Translations under genes and position numbers: made by a program
The notes under the pieces: model-generated
The model's input: only the letters and a program-made list of their open reading frames with translations
Told to the model about the DNA's origin: nothing
Databases searched by the model: none
Source of the DNA: JBEKEX01 sp050013615
Lineage (GTDB): Bacteria; Chloroflexota; Anaerolineae; Anaerolineales; Anaerolineaceae
Reading direction: 5' to 3'
DNA: 24,181 bases
Assembly: GCA_050013615.1 (NCBI GenBank)
Contig: JBEKEX010000012.1
Location: 1-24,181 of the forward strand
Shown: piece after piece, positions 15,988 to 23,803 of the stretch
How the letters are laid out: each line of letters starts with the position of its first letter
Position numbering within the stretch: position 1 is the first letter of the stretch

Positions 15988-16251
15988 CTAAGCCGTTTTA
16001 GCAGGCTTAATACTGACGATTTTTTGACCGTTGGGCAGTGTTTCGTACAACACTTCGCCATCAGCCACGGCGAACAGGGTGTAGTCCTTGCCAACGCCGA
16101 CATTCAAGCCGGGTTTGATCTTGGTGCCATGCTGGCGAACCAAAATGTTGCCTGAGAGCACCACTTCGCCGCCATAGCGCTTGACGCCCAAACGCTGACC
16201 ATTACTATCACGACCATTGCGGACTGAGCCGCCGCCCTTCTTGTGAGCCAT
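15988..16251 (-). CDS. rpmA: 50S ribosomal protein L27
   Basis: Ribosomal protein near the peptidyl-transferase centre, 87 residues. The N-terminus MAHKKGGGSVRNGRDSNG and the GGEVVLSGNILVRQHGT core are diagnostic. No N-terminal pre-sequence of the kind cleaved in Firmicutes. GGAG of the Shine-Dalgarno overlaps the end of rplU; the gap is 5 bp, so the two are cotranslated. Confidence 0.98.
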   Translation of the reverse strand: MAHKKGGGSVRNGRDSNGQRLGVKRYGGEVVLSGNILVRQHGTKIKPGLNVGVGKDYTLFAVADGEVLYETLPNGQKIVSIKPAKTA

Positions 16252-16256
16252 TGTCT

Positions 16257-16574
16257 TTACTCCACTTCGATCGAATCAATTTTAAGCTGAGTGTACTGCT
16301 GGCGATGCCCGGTCTTCACCCGGATGCGTTTCTTGGGACTGTACTTGAAGATGACGATCTTGGGCCCCAACTCGTGGCCGGCTACCGTGGCGGTGACGTG
16401 AGCGTTCTTGACCGCCGGCGTGCCGACGGAGATGTCCTCATCGTCCACCAGCAGCAGCACCGGCTCCAGTTTCACCTGCGAACCGGCGTCCACCAGCAAA
16501 TGGTCCACTTCAACTGTGGCCCCTTCGACGGCCTTGTATTGCTTGCCGCCGCTTTCGAAAATAGCATATTTCAT
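16257..16574 (-). CDS. rplU: 50S ribosomal protein L21
   Basis: Large-subunit ribosomal protein that binds 23S rRNA, 105 residues from the ATG at 16574. Recognised by MKYAIFESGGKQYKA at the start, a mid-protein VTATVAGHELGPKIVIFKY stretch, and KKRIRVKTGHRQQYT. The ATG at 16574 has GAAGGA upstream; the in-frame ATG at 16589 lies before that Shine-Dalgarno and was rejected. First gene of the operon rplU-rpmA-rpmE. The common third partner obgE is not here; rpmE takes that place. Confidence 0.97.
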   Translation of the reverse strand: MKYAIFESGGKQYKAVEGATVEVDHLLVDAGSQVKLEPVLLLVDDEDISVGTPAVKNAHVTATVAGHELGPKIVIFKYSPKKRIRVKTGHRQQYTQLKIDSIEVE

Positions 16575-16593
16575 TTTTTCCTTCTCCAATCTT

Positions 16594-16692
16594 CACTTCG
16601 CCACCGTACCTGCGCTGTTTCACGCCGGCCGGCGGGGAAGTTGGGGATACAATCACGCACCCCGGCATTTGCACCAGCCAGGGCACGAAGCG
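16594..16692 (-). promoter_or_regulatory. Structured 5' leader of rplU mRNA
   Basis: The untranslated leader of about 118 nt is closed by CGCTTCG at its predicted 5' end (minus strand, 16692-16686) pairing with CGAAGTG (16600-16594), 7 bp with one G-U pair. GC-rich inner segments (GCCGGGG and CCCCGCCGGC) could form further stems. A site for feedback by L21 or another protein is plausible but unproven. Confidence 0.4.
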
Positions 16693-16698
16693 GAGGTT

Positions 16699-16727
16699 AT
16701 TATAAAGGCTGTGGGCGGGAATGTCAA
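16699..16727 (-). promoter_or_regulatory. Consensus sigma-70 promoter of the ribosomal protein operon
   Basis: On the minus strand TTGACA (16727-16722), 17-base spacer, TATAAT (16704-16699): both hexamers perfect. The predicted start is near 16692, about 118 nt before the rplU ATG. Confidence 0.9.
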
Positions 16728-16875
16728 TGAGTGATCAGCATACTAATTGGATTCAAATATGAGGAAAAGGTTACATATACAATAAATCAATATGGTTTTG
16801 CCTTAAAAATCGCAATAAAAGAGTATTAGGACATAGCATGTTTACGATATTCTTCGATTTCCCTCTCCGATAACC

Positions 16876-16940
16876 CGTAGGGTGCGTTCGTAACGCACCA
16901 TTATAAATCATTGAACAGGTGCGCCAGGGGCGCACCCTAC
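16876..16940. repeat. 65-bp double-hairpin mobile repeat, copy 1
   Basis: Ends GTAGGGTGCG and CGCACCCTAC are perfect inverted repeats. Inside are two 8-bp hairpins with 3-nt loops: GGTGCGTT/AACGCACC (16881-16899) and GGTGCGCC/GGCGCACC (16918-16936), separated by an 18-nt AT-rich spacer. The copy is flanked by AACC on both sides (16872-16875 and 16941-16944), a 4-bp target-site duplication. The rest of the gene-free stretch 16728-17005 is AT-rich with nothing recognised except a 14-bp palindrome GAAATTGCAATTTC (16970-16983). Confidence 0.8.
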
Positions 16941-17005
16941 AACCTGTCAAGAGGAGAGTGATGCGAACTGAAATTGCAATTTCCCCCTGGGGTAGTCCGA
17001 GCTGG

Positions 17006-17659
17006 CTAATCCCCGTCCAGCTTCGGCGGTTCGATGCCCAACATCTTGTACGTACCAGCTACGCTCAGCCAGCCAAACCGGTCGGCCACATATTCGGGTG
17101 AATGCGGTAGGTCGTTATCCAGCCACCAGATGATGATGCCCAGCATCGCCCCGGCCACATACTCGCTGATGAACCTATCGTCCAGAATCGGGACGGCGGT
17201 GGGATAGAGCGTGTGCAGACTGGCAACGTGCTGTTGCGTGAATGTGACCAGGTATTCGCGTATCCGCGCTACGAAGGCGGGCACACCCGATCTCCCTAGC
17301 ACCACCCGGTAAAAGTCCCGGTGTTTGACCAGGTGTTGGAAGAGAATCACCACCTGCTGTGGCGGCTTCTCGAAAGCGAGGTTCCCGCGATCAATTGGCC
17401 CGGCTTCCGCGACTAGACTATCAAAAACCGCCTCACTTGTGCGAATGAGCAGGTCTTGCTTGTCCCGGTAGTGAAGGTAAAACGTGGCACGGTTTAGCCG
17501 TGCGCGCTCGGTGATATCCTGAACCGAAATCGCGTCAAAACCTTTTTCCTCGATCAATGCCATAAGCGCACCACGGAGCGCTTCCCGGGTGCGTTCGATA
17601 CGCGGATCGATCTTGCGGCTATTGGTTATGCTATCTTGCGACACTTCTTCTTTTGACAT
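17006..17659 (-). CDS. TetR/AcrR-family transcriptional repressor
   Basis: Ligand-responsive repressor of 217 residues. The N-terminal HTH (about 20-70) has the pattern ALMALIEEKGFDAISVQDI, then ARLNRATFYLHYRDKQDLL, characteristic of TetR. The C-terminal region (about 80-217) is all-helical, with IIIWWLDNDLPHSPEYVADRF near the end, like TetR_C_7 members. The ATG at 17659 is preceded by AGGAG at 7 bases and was preferred over 17686. It is divergent from the alpha/beta hydrolase gene (121-bp gap), whose promoter carries a dyad, so it probably represses that gene and itself. Confidence 0.9.
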   Translation of the reverse strand: MSKEEVSQDSITNSRKIDPRIERTREALRGALMALIEEKGFDAISVQDITERARLNRATFYLHYRDKQDLLIRTSEAVFDSLVAEAGPIDRGNLAFEKPPQQVVILFQHLVKHRDFYRVVLGRSGVPAFVARIREYLVTFTQQHVASLHTLYPTAVPILDDRFISEYVAGAMLGIIIWWLDNDLPHSPEYVADRFGWLSVAGTYKMLGIEPPKLDGD

Positions 17660-17703
17660 TTTCGACTCCTGTCGCTTATACGACACACCAACGATATTCC
17701 ATA

Positions 17704-17750
17704 TTGACGAACCGGGCCATGGAGACTATATTGTAATCGACAATCTGTCT
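17704..17750 (+). promoter_or_regulatory. Promoter of the hydrolase gene with overlapping TetR operator candidate
   Basis: TTGACG (17704-17709), 17-base spacer, TATATT (17727-17732). A dyad overlaps the -10 and start region: AGAC (17723), ATTGT (17730-17734), 5-nt spacer, ACAAT (17740-17744), GTCT (17747-17750). Placement over the -10 box suits repression by the divergently encoded TetR protein. Confidence 0.6.
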
Positions 17751-17780
17751 AGAAAGCAACAGTGTGTCAAGGAGATAATT

Positions 17781-19007
17781 ATGAAAAAGCCTACCAATGA
17801 AGAGAGAATTATGCAGCGTCGTGCCGTCAAACTCCATTTTGACGATGAAGACATGGATTTCAACCTGGCGTGGGTAATGGGAAGCAGCGGTGCCGGTGGT
17901 GCCGAACTTGGCGAGTGTCTGAGTACTGCCTCGCAGATCAAGGACACGGAAAGCTGGGTTAGAGAGTGGACGAAGGCCGGGCAGCGGCTTGAAGCTCAGG
18001 CCCAGGCGGCTGAGCAAGCGCATCATCTGGTCAGCGCCCGCGAAGCCTATCTACGGGCCTTTAGCTATTACCAGACCAGTATATTTTCTGCCCGTCCTCA
18101 GGATAAACGTTTAGCCGAAAACTGGCACAGTGGCATATCCTGTTTCCAGAAGGCTGCTGCCCTCCTCGACCCACCCATTATCCAGATTGAAGTGCCTTTC
18201 CAACCGTACCCGCTGCATGGCTACTTCCTGCCGGCAGTTGGCGGGGCAGCCAAAGCGCCGACCTTGATCTATGTGACGGGCGGTGAGGGTTGGGCCGAAC
18301 ACGCCTATTTTTGGGTTGGGGCCGGGCGCAGCCGGGGGTACAACATCGTCGCGGTGGATCTGCCCATCCATTTGGGAAGTCGCTTACGCTACCCTGAGCT
18401 TCCCTTGACTGGTCTCAATGACGCGATCGATGCCCCCCTGAAAGCCATTATCGACTACATAGTACAGCGCCCGGACGTGGATTGCGACCGGGTGGCGTTG
18501 ATCGGGTTCAGCATCGGGGGGTACTTTGCCCTCCGTGGTGCCGTGGCTGACGGCGGCAAGCGGATCAAGGCCCTCATCGCTGACTCGCCAATCAGCGATC
18601 CGTATCGACTGTCCGTTGCAGAGTTCCCGCCTGCGCTGCTCAAAGCCCCGGCATTCGTCACCAACCTTGTGGGTCAAATTGCTACGCACCAGAACACGAT
18701 GACGGCAATCACCGCGGAACGCACCTGCTGGCAGTTTGGAGTGAGCAGCCTTTCCCAACTCATAGAATTTGGGCGCGAGATCATCGAACCCGAAAAAATC
18801 CACTGCCCAACTCTATGTCTCGCCAGCGAAGGCGAAGCCCCAATGTTCCTGACACAAGCGCGTGAGATCTACGATGCTCTGAAAGTCCCGAAGAAATTAC
18901 ACGTCTTCAGCATTGAGGAAGGTGCAGATGCACATTGCCAGGTCAACAATATAATATTGATGCAGGAAGTCGTGTACGACTGGCTGGATGAAACATTCGC
19001 CAGGTAA
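17781..19007 (+). CDS. Alpha/beta hydrolase with N-terminal helical domain (FrsA / pseudooxynicotine-hydrolase-like)
   Basis: Serine-type hydrolase of 408 residues. Residues 1-135 form a helical N-terminal/cap region. The core alpha/beta fold follows, with the nucleophile elbow GFSIGG (S244), a strand-turn LIYVTGGEGW (162-171) suited to the oxyanion hole, and a late GADAHCQVNN with H385 as catalytic His. The acid residue is not certain (E350 or E352 in CLASEGEAP). The layout matches the family holding 2,6-dihydroxypseudooxynicotine hydrolase, which cleaves C-C bonds, and FrsA-like esterases. AAGGAG lies 8 bases before ATG 17781. The gene and its TetR regulator lie between two copies of the 65-bp repeat. 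Substrate unknown. Confidence 0.85.
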   Translation: MKKPTNEERIMQRRAVKLHFDDEDMDFNLAWVMGSSGAGGAELGECLSTASQIKDTESWVREWTKAGQRLEAQAQAAEQAHHLVSAREAYLRAFSYYQTSIFSARPQDKRLAENWHSGISCFQKAAALLDPPIIQIEVPFQPYPLHGYFLPAVGGAAKAPTLIYVTGGEGWAEHAYFWVGAGRSRGYNIVAVDLPIHLGSRLRYPELPLTGLNDAIDAPLKAIIDYIVQRPDVDCDRVALIGFSIGGYFALRGAVADGGKRIKALIADSPISDPYRLSVAEFPPALLKAPAFVTNLVGQIATHQNTMTAITAERTCWQFGVSSLSQLIEFGREIIEPEKIHCPTLCLASEGEAPMFLTQAREIYDALKVPKKLHVFSIEEGADAHCQVNNIILMQEVVYDWLDETFAR

Positions 19008-19024
19008 ATGAGATGGCTACAGCT

Positions 19025-19089
19025 CGTAGGGTGCGTTCGTAACGCACCATTATAAATCATTGAACAGGTGCGCCAGGGGCGCACCCTAC
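19025..19089. repeat. 65-bp double-hairpin mobile repeat, copy 2
   Basis: Identical in sequence and orientation to 16876-16940. It is flanked by AGCT on both sides (19021-19024 and 19090-19093), a target-site duplication different from that of copy 1. It sits between the convergent hydrolase and glycosyltransferase genes. Confidence 0.8.
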
Positions 19090-19145
19090 AGCTATAAGTG
19101 ATTAGATTGTATTACAGGTAACGGATGGTTGGTCACAAATCTGAC

Positions 19146-20720
19146 TCACCTGGCTTGCCAAATTTCATAGCAGGAATTGCGTGGCAGCGCTACGGGTATT
19201 CCTACGGGGGCAATAGCATGATATGGATCGAAACTCAACGGATTGAATTGCTCCACCCGGAAGTATCCTGCTGCCAGACCCGTATCCTGGCCTTTCAAAT
19301 ACCCCTGCATGCGCAGGGCATCGTCACAGTGCAGGATCAAATAGTCGGGGCTGAGATAGGTGAAGTAAAGGTCTCCCCCCACCTGGCTGCGTTTCATGTC
19401 CACGACCGCGGGGGTCACCAGGCCAACATCATCCAGCATGGTCAGGTCTGAATAGTATCCGATGTAACCGAGCGGTTCCAGCTCTACCCGGCTGCCGGCC
19501 GGGGCGTGGTCGTGGAGCCAGAGACCGATCGCCATGAGTGAGCGTTCGTCGCGTGAGGTTTGCGAGAGGCGGACATCACCGGCCCACTTCAGCGCAAAAC
19601 TCAAGCCAACGAGCAGTGCCGCGGCAAGGAATATCCTGCAGCCCCATAGAATGGCCGGTTTATACGCTTTAATGCTTCCCCACAAGTCCCCTGCGGCCAT
19701 CCCCGCCAGGATCAGCGTAGCCCATAGAGCGGGTACGAAGTACCGGCTTTCAAACGTCGCCCGCGTCAGGGTCAGGCGGATCATCTCCAACAACACAAAA
19801 CAGATCAGGATGACGAGCCGGCGGTCTCGCATGGTTCGTACAGCCTGGTAGGCTGCCATTGCCAGGGTTATGGCAATAAAGAGAACGTTAAGCCACGCCG
19901 GCGTGAGGATGGTAAAAGGGGAAAGATATCCCAAGACCGTAAGAAAATGATTGAACAGCGGGGAATGATCGAATTGAATATAGGCAACCCACTTGGCCGT
20001 GATGGAATAAGGAATGGGCGACCCGAAATAAAGTGTGGCAAAGATGACCCAGGGAAGGTAGGTCAGGATGGCTGCCCCGGCCATCCGCAGGGTGGCCTTT
20101 ACATCTGAGAGCAAAGTCACGGCGGCCAACAGGACCGGCCAGAGGAAAAGGTCCACGCGGGTCCAAATGAGCAGGCCAAGCAACAACCCCGCCCAGGTGA
20201 ATCGCCGGCGGACCACCGCATACCAGGACGCCGCCATCAGAAAAAGCACCAGGGGAATTTCCATCCCCTCGGTTTCCATGGACCAGAGCTTGGAGGACAA
20301 CCCCAGCAAAAGAATAACGCCAATCTGTTCCGACTGGCTGCGACCCAGGAATTTCAGCGTTTGCCAGACAAAAAGAAGGGCGGCAAGCGCAAAGGCCAAA
20401 TCCAGTAGCTTGGAACCCAGGACAATATCCGGGATAATTTTGGCCCATGCGGCCAGCAGCAGGGCATAGAGGGGACTCGTCGTCCCGTCCAGCTTTTCCC
20501 CCAAGTTGTAGATGAAGCCATTGCCCAGGGCAATCTGGTGGGCATAACGGAACGTGATGAAGGCATCATCTGAAGTGTAGCGAGTGTACAGGAGCCAGGC
20601 CGCTCGGGCAGCCAGGGCCAGTACAATCAAAATCCCCATCCAGGCTTCCGGAGACAGACGCCGGCTCTTGGAACGTATCGATTCGATGATTATGCTCGAG
20701 CTGTGGTTGATGGATGTCAT
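19146..20720 (-). CDS. GT-C type membrane glycosyltransferase (ArnT/PMT-like superfamily)
   Basis: Integral membrane protein of 524 residues. After a short cytoplasmic N-terminus there are roughly ten hydrophobic segments (first about 27-45, last about 365-385), then an extracytoplasmic C-terminal region (about 390-524). The first outer loop holds SDDAFITFRYA with D51-D52, the acidic motif of GT-C enzymes that use polyprenyl-phosphate sugars. The DGTTSPLY motif (78-85) resembles the EGYTNFLW of arabinofuranosyltransferase-like relatives. Probable role: adding a sugar to a cell-envelope glycan or glycoprotein. It follows the ICMT-like gene by 81 bp on the same strand. The start at 20720 has only a weak Shine-Dalgarno. 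Confidence 0.82.
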   Translation of the reverse strand: MTSINHSSSIIIESIRSKSRRLSPEAWMGILIVLALAARAAWLLYTRYTSDDAFITFRYAHQIALGNGFIYNLGEKLDGTTSPLYALLLAAWAKIIPDIVLGSKLLDLAFALAALLFVWQTLKFLGRSQSEQIGVILLLGLSSKLWSMETEGMEIPLVLFLMAASWYAVVRRRFTWAGLLLGLLIWTRVDLFLWPVLLAAVTLLSDVKATLRMAGAAILTYLPWVIFATLYFGSPIPYSITAKWVAYIQFDHSPLFNHFLTVLGYLSPFTILTPAWLNVLFIAITLAMAAYQAVRTMRDRRLVILICFVLLEMIRLTLTRATFESRYFVPALWATLILAGMAAGDLWGSIKAYKPAILWGCRIFLAAALLVGLSFALKWAGDVRLSQTSRDERSLMAIGLWLHDHAPAGSRVELEPLGYIGYYSDLTMLDDVGLVTPAVVDMKRSQVGGDLYFTYLSPDYLILHCDDALRMQGYLKGQDTGLAAGYFRVEQFNPLSFDPYHAIAPVGIPVALPRNSCYEIWQAR

Positions 20721-20801
20721 CTCTAGAGCTTACTCACTCCGGCTGGGTCGGGCAGCCCCGTCCAGTGGAGCCAATGTTAGCCACCGTGTGGCTTCACTTG
20801 A

Positions 20802-21485
20802 TTACCAAATGCCTGGTAACAGGCGATAACGCACCTGACGGGCATAATCCACATAGCCAGTCAGCTCGGCCTGTAAAGTGCGGTCTTCGAGAGCTGTGCG
20901 GAGGATGAGCAAGACTGCACACAATCCGCCGGCGATTATTGCCCACCATGAAGCGAGCAGCGTGGAAATGCCAAATTCAAACAGGATCATGCCAACATAA
21001 CCTGGATGACGCATATAGCGGTACGGGCCTTCTGTAGCAACTGCGTGGCCATGGTCGGACTGTATGCGAACGATCTGCGAGAAGAAAGTGTTGGATGCCA
21101 TGGCCCAGACGAACAGAGCACAGCTCAGGATACATACCGTCAATGCAGCAATTTGAGCACTCAAAGGAATACCACCCGTCCAGCCATAATGCTGATCAAG
21201 TCCGGCGAGGATATAGCGCACCAACTGCGTAAGGCGAAGAATGCTCAGAATGACTTTGTCCCAAGTCTTAGCCCCCTTGGGAGGAGTCAGGCGTTCAGCC
21301 ATCAGTTCCGGATTGAAGCGGAGGATGATGACATCCATTGCTGTAAACCAAACCAGCCACACAGCGATTGCTGCCCAGGCAGGCCACCAATCAATCCGCC
21401 CGGCTGGCCAGAACAGGGCCACGCCTACACCGAAAATACTCAAGATCTGATCCAAGATATAAAGTGCGATAACCTTTGTGCTCAT
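20802..21485 (-). CDS. Isoprenylcysteine carboxyl methyltransferase (ICMT/PEMT) family membrane protein
   Basis: Membrane methyltransferase-family protein of 227 residues with about five hydrophobic segments (near 7-25, 32-52, 108-130, 163-195). The conserved C-terminal signature is present: EGPYRYMRHPGYVGM, then a helix with LEDRTLQAELTGYVDYARQVRYRLLPGIW-like spacing of E, L, GY and R residues. The fold binds S-adenosylmethionine in known ICMT members; bacterial members mostly have unknown substrates (lipids or small molecules). AAGGA lies 6 bases before the ATG. Upstream is the gene-free stretch 21486-21831, downstream the glycosyltransferase, perhaps in one transcript. Confidence 0.87.
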   Translation of the reverse strand: MSTKVIALYILDQILSIFGVGVALFWPAGRIDWWPAWAAIAVWLVWFTAMDVIILRFNPELMAERLTPPKGAKTWDKVILSILRLTQLVRYILAGLDQHYGWTGGIPLSAQIAALTVCILSCALFVWAMASNTFFSQIVRIQSDHGHAVATEGPYRYMRHPGYVGMILFEFGISTLLASWWAIIAGGLCAVLLILRTALEDRTLQAELTGYVDYARQVRYRLLPGIW

Positions 21486-21725
21486 AATTCCTTCACATCA
21501 TAGAGATGGCGGCTAATGATGATTCGATGAGCAAAACTTATAAATCATTTACTTTAGTCATAATTATAAGTGATACAAGTTATTACACATTCCGAGCGTC
21601 GAAAACGCTAAACTCACGACCAAGCGTATTTTAGTCTCAAATCCGGTTTGGTTACACATTAAACATGATTCGTAAAACAGTCGTGAACTATTGGTTTGCG
21701 GTTCAAATCCTTTAAAGATTATATT

Positions 21726-21748
21726 TGCGATTGCATGACTCAATCGCA
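21726..21748 (-). terminator. Hairpin in the AT-rich gene-free stretch
   Basis: TGCGATTG (21726-21733) and CAATCGCA (21741-21748) form a perfect 8-bp stem with a 7-nt loop. It lies about 85 bp beyond the oxidoreductase stop; on the minus strand it is followed by AAATATAATCTTT, a poor U-tract, so terminator function is only possible. In the rest of 21486-21831 no gene or other element is supported. Confidence 0.35.
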
Positions 21749-21831
21749 GTAATGGCAAAACATTCTTCACATTATCGCGCCACTTTTTCAGGCATACCCC
21801 CAAAATTTAAGTCGCTATTTCACTGCAGGAT

Positions 21832-22818
21832 TTAAACCTTGCTTTCCGGGATCACCCTGATGACGATTTTTCCACCCACGTGCCCTGCATCCATGTAGCG
21901 GATGGCTTCAGGGACTTCACTCAAGGAGTAAGTTCGATCGATGACCGGCGTCACTTTACCGGCTTCAATCAAATCCTTCAAGAAGACAAGATCCTCATGG
22001 TTGATGGTGGCACTTAGAACTGCCACCTTTTTCCCTTCTTTCGACAGTCGCGACCCGAAAAGCGTGGTTTGAGACATGGCCCAGATCAAGCGGGCGTTGG
22101 CAGCCCCGATGATGACGAACCTTCCACCGGGATTCAACAAGCGGCCATACTCGAAAATGGAATGATAGCCATTGATGGCAACGATGAGATCATAGCGCTC
22201 ATCTTTCTTGGTAACATCCTCCTGAGTGTAATCGATGACGTGATCCGCACCCAGCGAGCGAACCTTATCCACATGGCGCGTCCCGCACACGGCCGTGACT
22301 TCCGCTCCGAAGGCCTTGGCAATCTGCACCGCAAAGGTGCCCACCCCGCCACCTGCTCCGTTTATAAGAACTTTTTGCCCAGGCTGAATCCCGCCCTTAT
22401 CACGCAGAGCCTGCAATGCCGTGATGGCTGCCACGGGTACCGCTGCAGCCGCCTCGAAGCTCAGAGAAGCAGGTTTCAGGACCAGGTTCTTTTCTCCGGC
22501 AAGGGCATATTCGGCAAATGTGCCATCCCCCCTCCCAAACACCTCATCCCCCGGTTTAAATTGTGTAACGCTGCTTCCAACTGCTTCCACCCGCCCCGCC
22601 AGGTCAGCGCCAACCCGCGGGTCTTTGGGCTTGAAAAAACCCATGCCCATTAAGCGCACCAGCACAGGACTTCCGGTGATGAGATGCCAATCCATGGAAT
22701 TCACGGAGGCCGCGTGGACTTTGATCAGAAGCTGCTTGTCACCCGGAAGAGGTTTTTCCACTTCTTGAAGCTTAAGGACATCCGGAGATCCATAGCTCGT
22801 ACAGACGATTGCTTTCAT
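21832..22818 (-). CDS. Zinc-independent MDR-family NAD(P)H oxidoreductase (quinone-oxidoreductase-like)
   Basis: Medium-chain dehydrogenase/reductase of 328 residues. It has a GroES-like N-terminal domain (about 1-125; MKAIVCTSYGSPDVLKL, VHAASVNSMDWH, GADLAGRVEAVGSSV) and a Rossmann domain with the nucleotide-binding NGAGGGVGTFAVQIAK (153-168). The zinc-ligand Cys/His set of alcohol dehydrogenases is absent, pointing to a reductase of quinones, enones or similar. GGGAGG precedes the ATG at ideal spacing. It is transcribed alone, divergent from the HTH-PocR gene across a 225-bp gap. Confidence 0.9.
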   Translation of the reverse strand: MKAIVCTSYGSPDVLKLQEVEKPLPGDKQLLIKVHAASVNSMDWHLITGSPVLVRLMGMGFFKPKDPRVGADLAGRVEAVGSSVTQFKPGDEVFGRGDGTFAEYALAGEKNLVLKPASLSFEAAAAVPVAAITALQALRDKGGIQPGQKVLINGAGGGVGTFAVQIAKAFGAEVTAVCGTRHVDKVRSLGADHVIDYTQEDVTKKDERYDLIVAINGYHSIFEYGRLLNPGGRFVIIGAANARLIWAMSQTTLFGSRLSKEGKKVAVLSATINHEDLVFLKDLIEAGKVTPVIDRTYSLSEVPEAIRYMDAGHVGGKIVIRVIPESKV

Positions 22819-22904
22819 TTTTCCTCCCGGTTCATCTTGTATTAATCAGATTTAAATAGTGTACGTCTAATCAATATAAAAAGTTGCGGGTTCCAACCTT
22901 CACA

Positions 22905-22918
22905 GGAATGGTCATTCC
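22905..22918. promoter_or_regulatory. Short dyad in the divergent gap
   Basis: GGAATG-GT-CATTCC is a perfect 6-bp inverted repeat with a 2-nt centre. It lies 87 bp upstream of the oxidoreductase ATG and could be a regulator site. Only the symmetry supports it. Confidence 0.25.
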
Positions 22919-22985
22919 CAATATCCCGTTCGTCACCACGCGATCATTCAACGACGAATGTCATGGAGTTTCGTCACTGTTATAA

Positions 22986-23042
22986 GTTGTTATAGGTTGC
23001 TACAATGAATTTATCCTGATTGTTATATCAACCTATATCAAC
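22986..23042 (+). promoter_or_regulatory. Inverted-repeat operator candidate around the HTH-PocR promoter
   Basis: GTTGTTATAGGTTG (22986-22999) and CAACCTATATCAAC (23029-23042) are complementary at 13 of 14 positions, 43 bp apart start to start. Between them is a -10-like TACAAT (23001-23006), with no good -35. The right arm ends one base before the ATG at 23044, where no Shine-Dalgarno is seen. Binding here would block both transcription and ribosome access. Confidence 0.5.
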
Positions 23043-23043
23043 T

Positions 23044-23790
23044 ATGGAAGACTTACTGACTACGCGTCAAGTACAAGAGCTCCTGCACGTCGATCGCATC
23101 ACGGTTTACCGCATGCTGCGCGACGGCCGCCTGAAGGGCGTCAAGATCGGGCAGCAATGGCGCTTCCCCAGCCACGAGATCGACCGCCTACTCAGCGGGG
23201 AAATGGCCGCCCCGGCGCCGGATCAATTGGAAGCGGACAGCAACTTCCCGGCGCATTGCGTCCAGGCCATCCAGGACCTGTTTGCCGACGTAAGCCAGGT
23301 GGGCGCCCACGTAATCGATTTGCAGGGTGAGCTGCTGACCCAGCCCAGCCATCCCTGCAGCTTCTGCCAGGCATTGAGCGCCTGCCCTGCCGGGCGGACT
23401 GCCTGCCGGGCCAGTTGGAAAGAATTCGCATTCAGCGGCATCGACGGCAATAAATTCTTCACCTGCCACGCCGGGCTGCATTACGTCGGTGCGTCCATCG
23501 TTGAAAAAGGCCAACCGATCGGCCTGTTCCTGGTCGGCCCGTTCTACTGGCAGGCCGCCGAGCCGCACGAAGAGTCCGAGCGGCTGCACCGCCTCGCCGG
23601 CACCTACGACCTGGATTTGGAAGCTCTCCAACAAGATGCGCGAGCCATACCGATCATCACGGCTCAGCAACATGCCCAGGTGGAGGCCTGGCCCTTCACC
23701 GCGGCACGCGCCGTGCAGAGCATCCTGGTCGAACGCACCGGTTTCGTGGACCGCTTGCAGCAGATAGCCAATCTCACCCAACTTTCCTGA
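23044..23790 (+). CDS. Excisionase-type HTH regulator fused to Cys-rich PocR sensory domain
   Basis: One-component regulator of 248 residues. Residues 3-52 are an HTH_17 / excisionase-type winged helix (LLTTRQVQELLHVDRITVYRM, then GVKIGQQWRFPSHEIDRLL). Residues about 70-235 are a PocR domain, with cysteines C105, C108, C114, C121 and C141 (CHAG motif) and the GLFLVGPFY strand. PocR domains in other proteins sense small molecules; the cysteines here could bind metal or sense redox or sulfur state. ATG 23044 was preferred to the in-frame TTG at 23020, although it lacks a Shine-Dalgarno. The stop overlaps the Shine-Dalgarno of the next flavoprotein gene, so the two are probably cotranscribed. 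It likely controls its own operon. Confidence 0.88.
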   Translation: MEDLLTTRQVQELLHVDRITVYRMLRDGRLKGVKIGQQWRFPSHEIDRLLSGEMAAPAPDQLEADSNFPAHCVQAIQDLFADVSQVGAHVIDLQGELLTQPSHPCSFCQALSACPAGRTACRASWKEFAFSGIDGNKFFTCHAGLHYVGASIVEKGQPIGLFLVGPFYWQAAEPHEESERLHRLAGTYDLDLEALQQDARAIPIITAQQHAQVEAWPFTAARAVQSILVERTGFVDRLQQIANLTQLS

Positions 23791-23803
23791 GGAGCAAAAT
23801 TCC

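Noticed and set aside
16919..17101. Small plus-strand ORF starting in repeat copy 1
   Set aside because: It starts within the repeat hairpin and runs antisense into the tetR gene, with no supporting signal.
16876..19089. TetR-hydrolase pair as a composite mobile cassette bounded by the two 65-bp repeats
   Set aside because: Each repeat has its own target duplication (AACC and AGCT). A composite insertion would share one duplication on the outer sides only. Two independent insertions explain the data better.
21700..21710. tRNA T-loop-like GGTTCAAATCC
   Set aside because: The flanking bases do not form a T-stem, and no acceptor, D or anticodon arms can be drawn around it.
21564..21803. Possible 79-residue minus-strand protein in the AT-rich gap
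   Set aside because: No recognisable motif, no Shine-Dalgarno, and an 8-bp hairpin lies inside it; likely a chance ORF.
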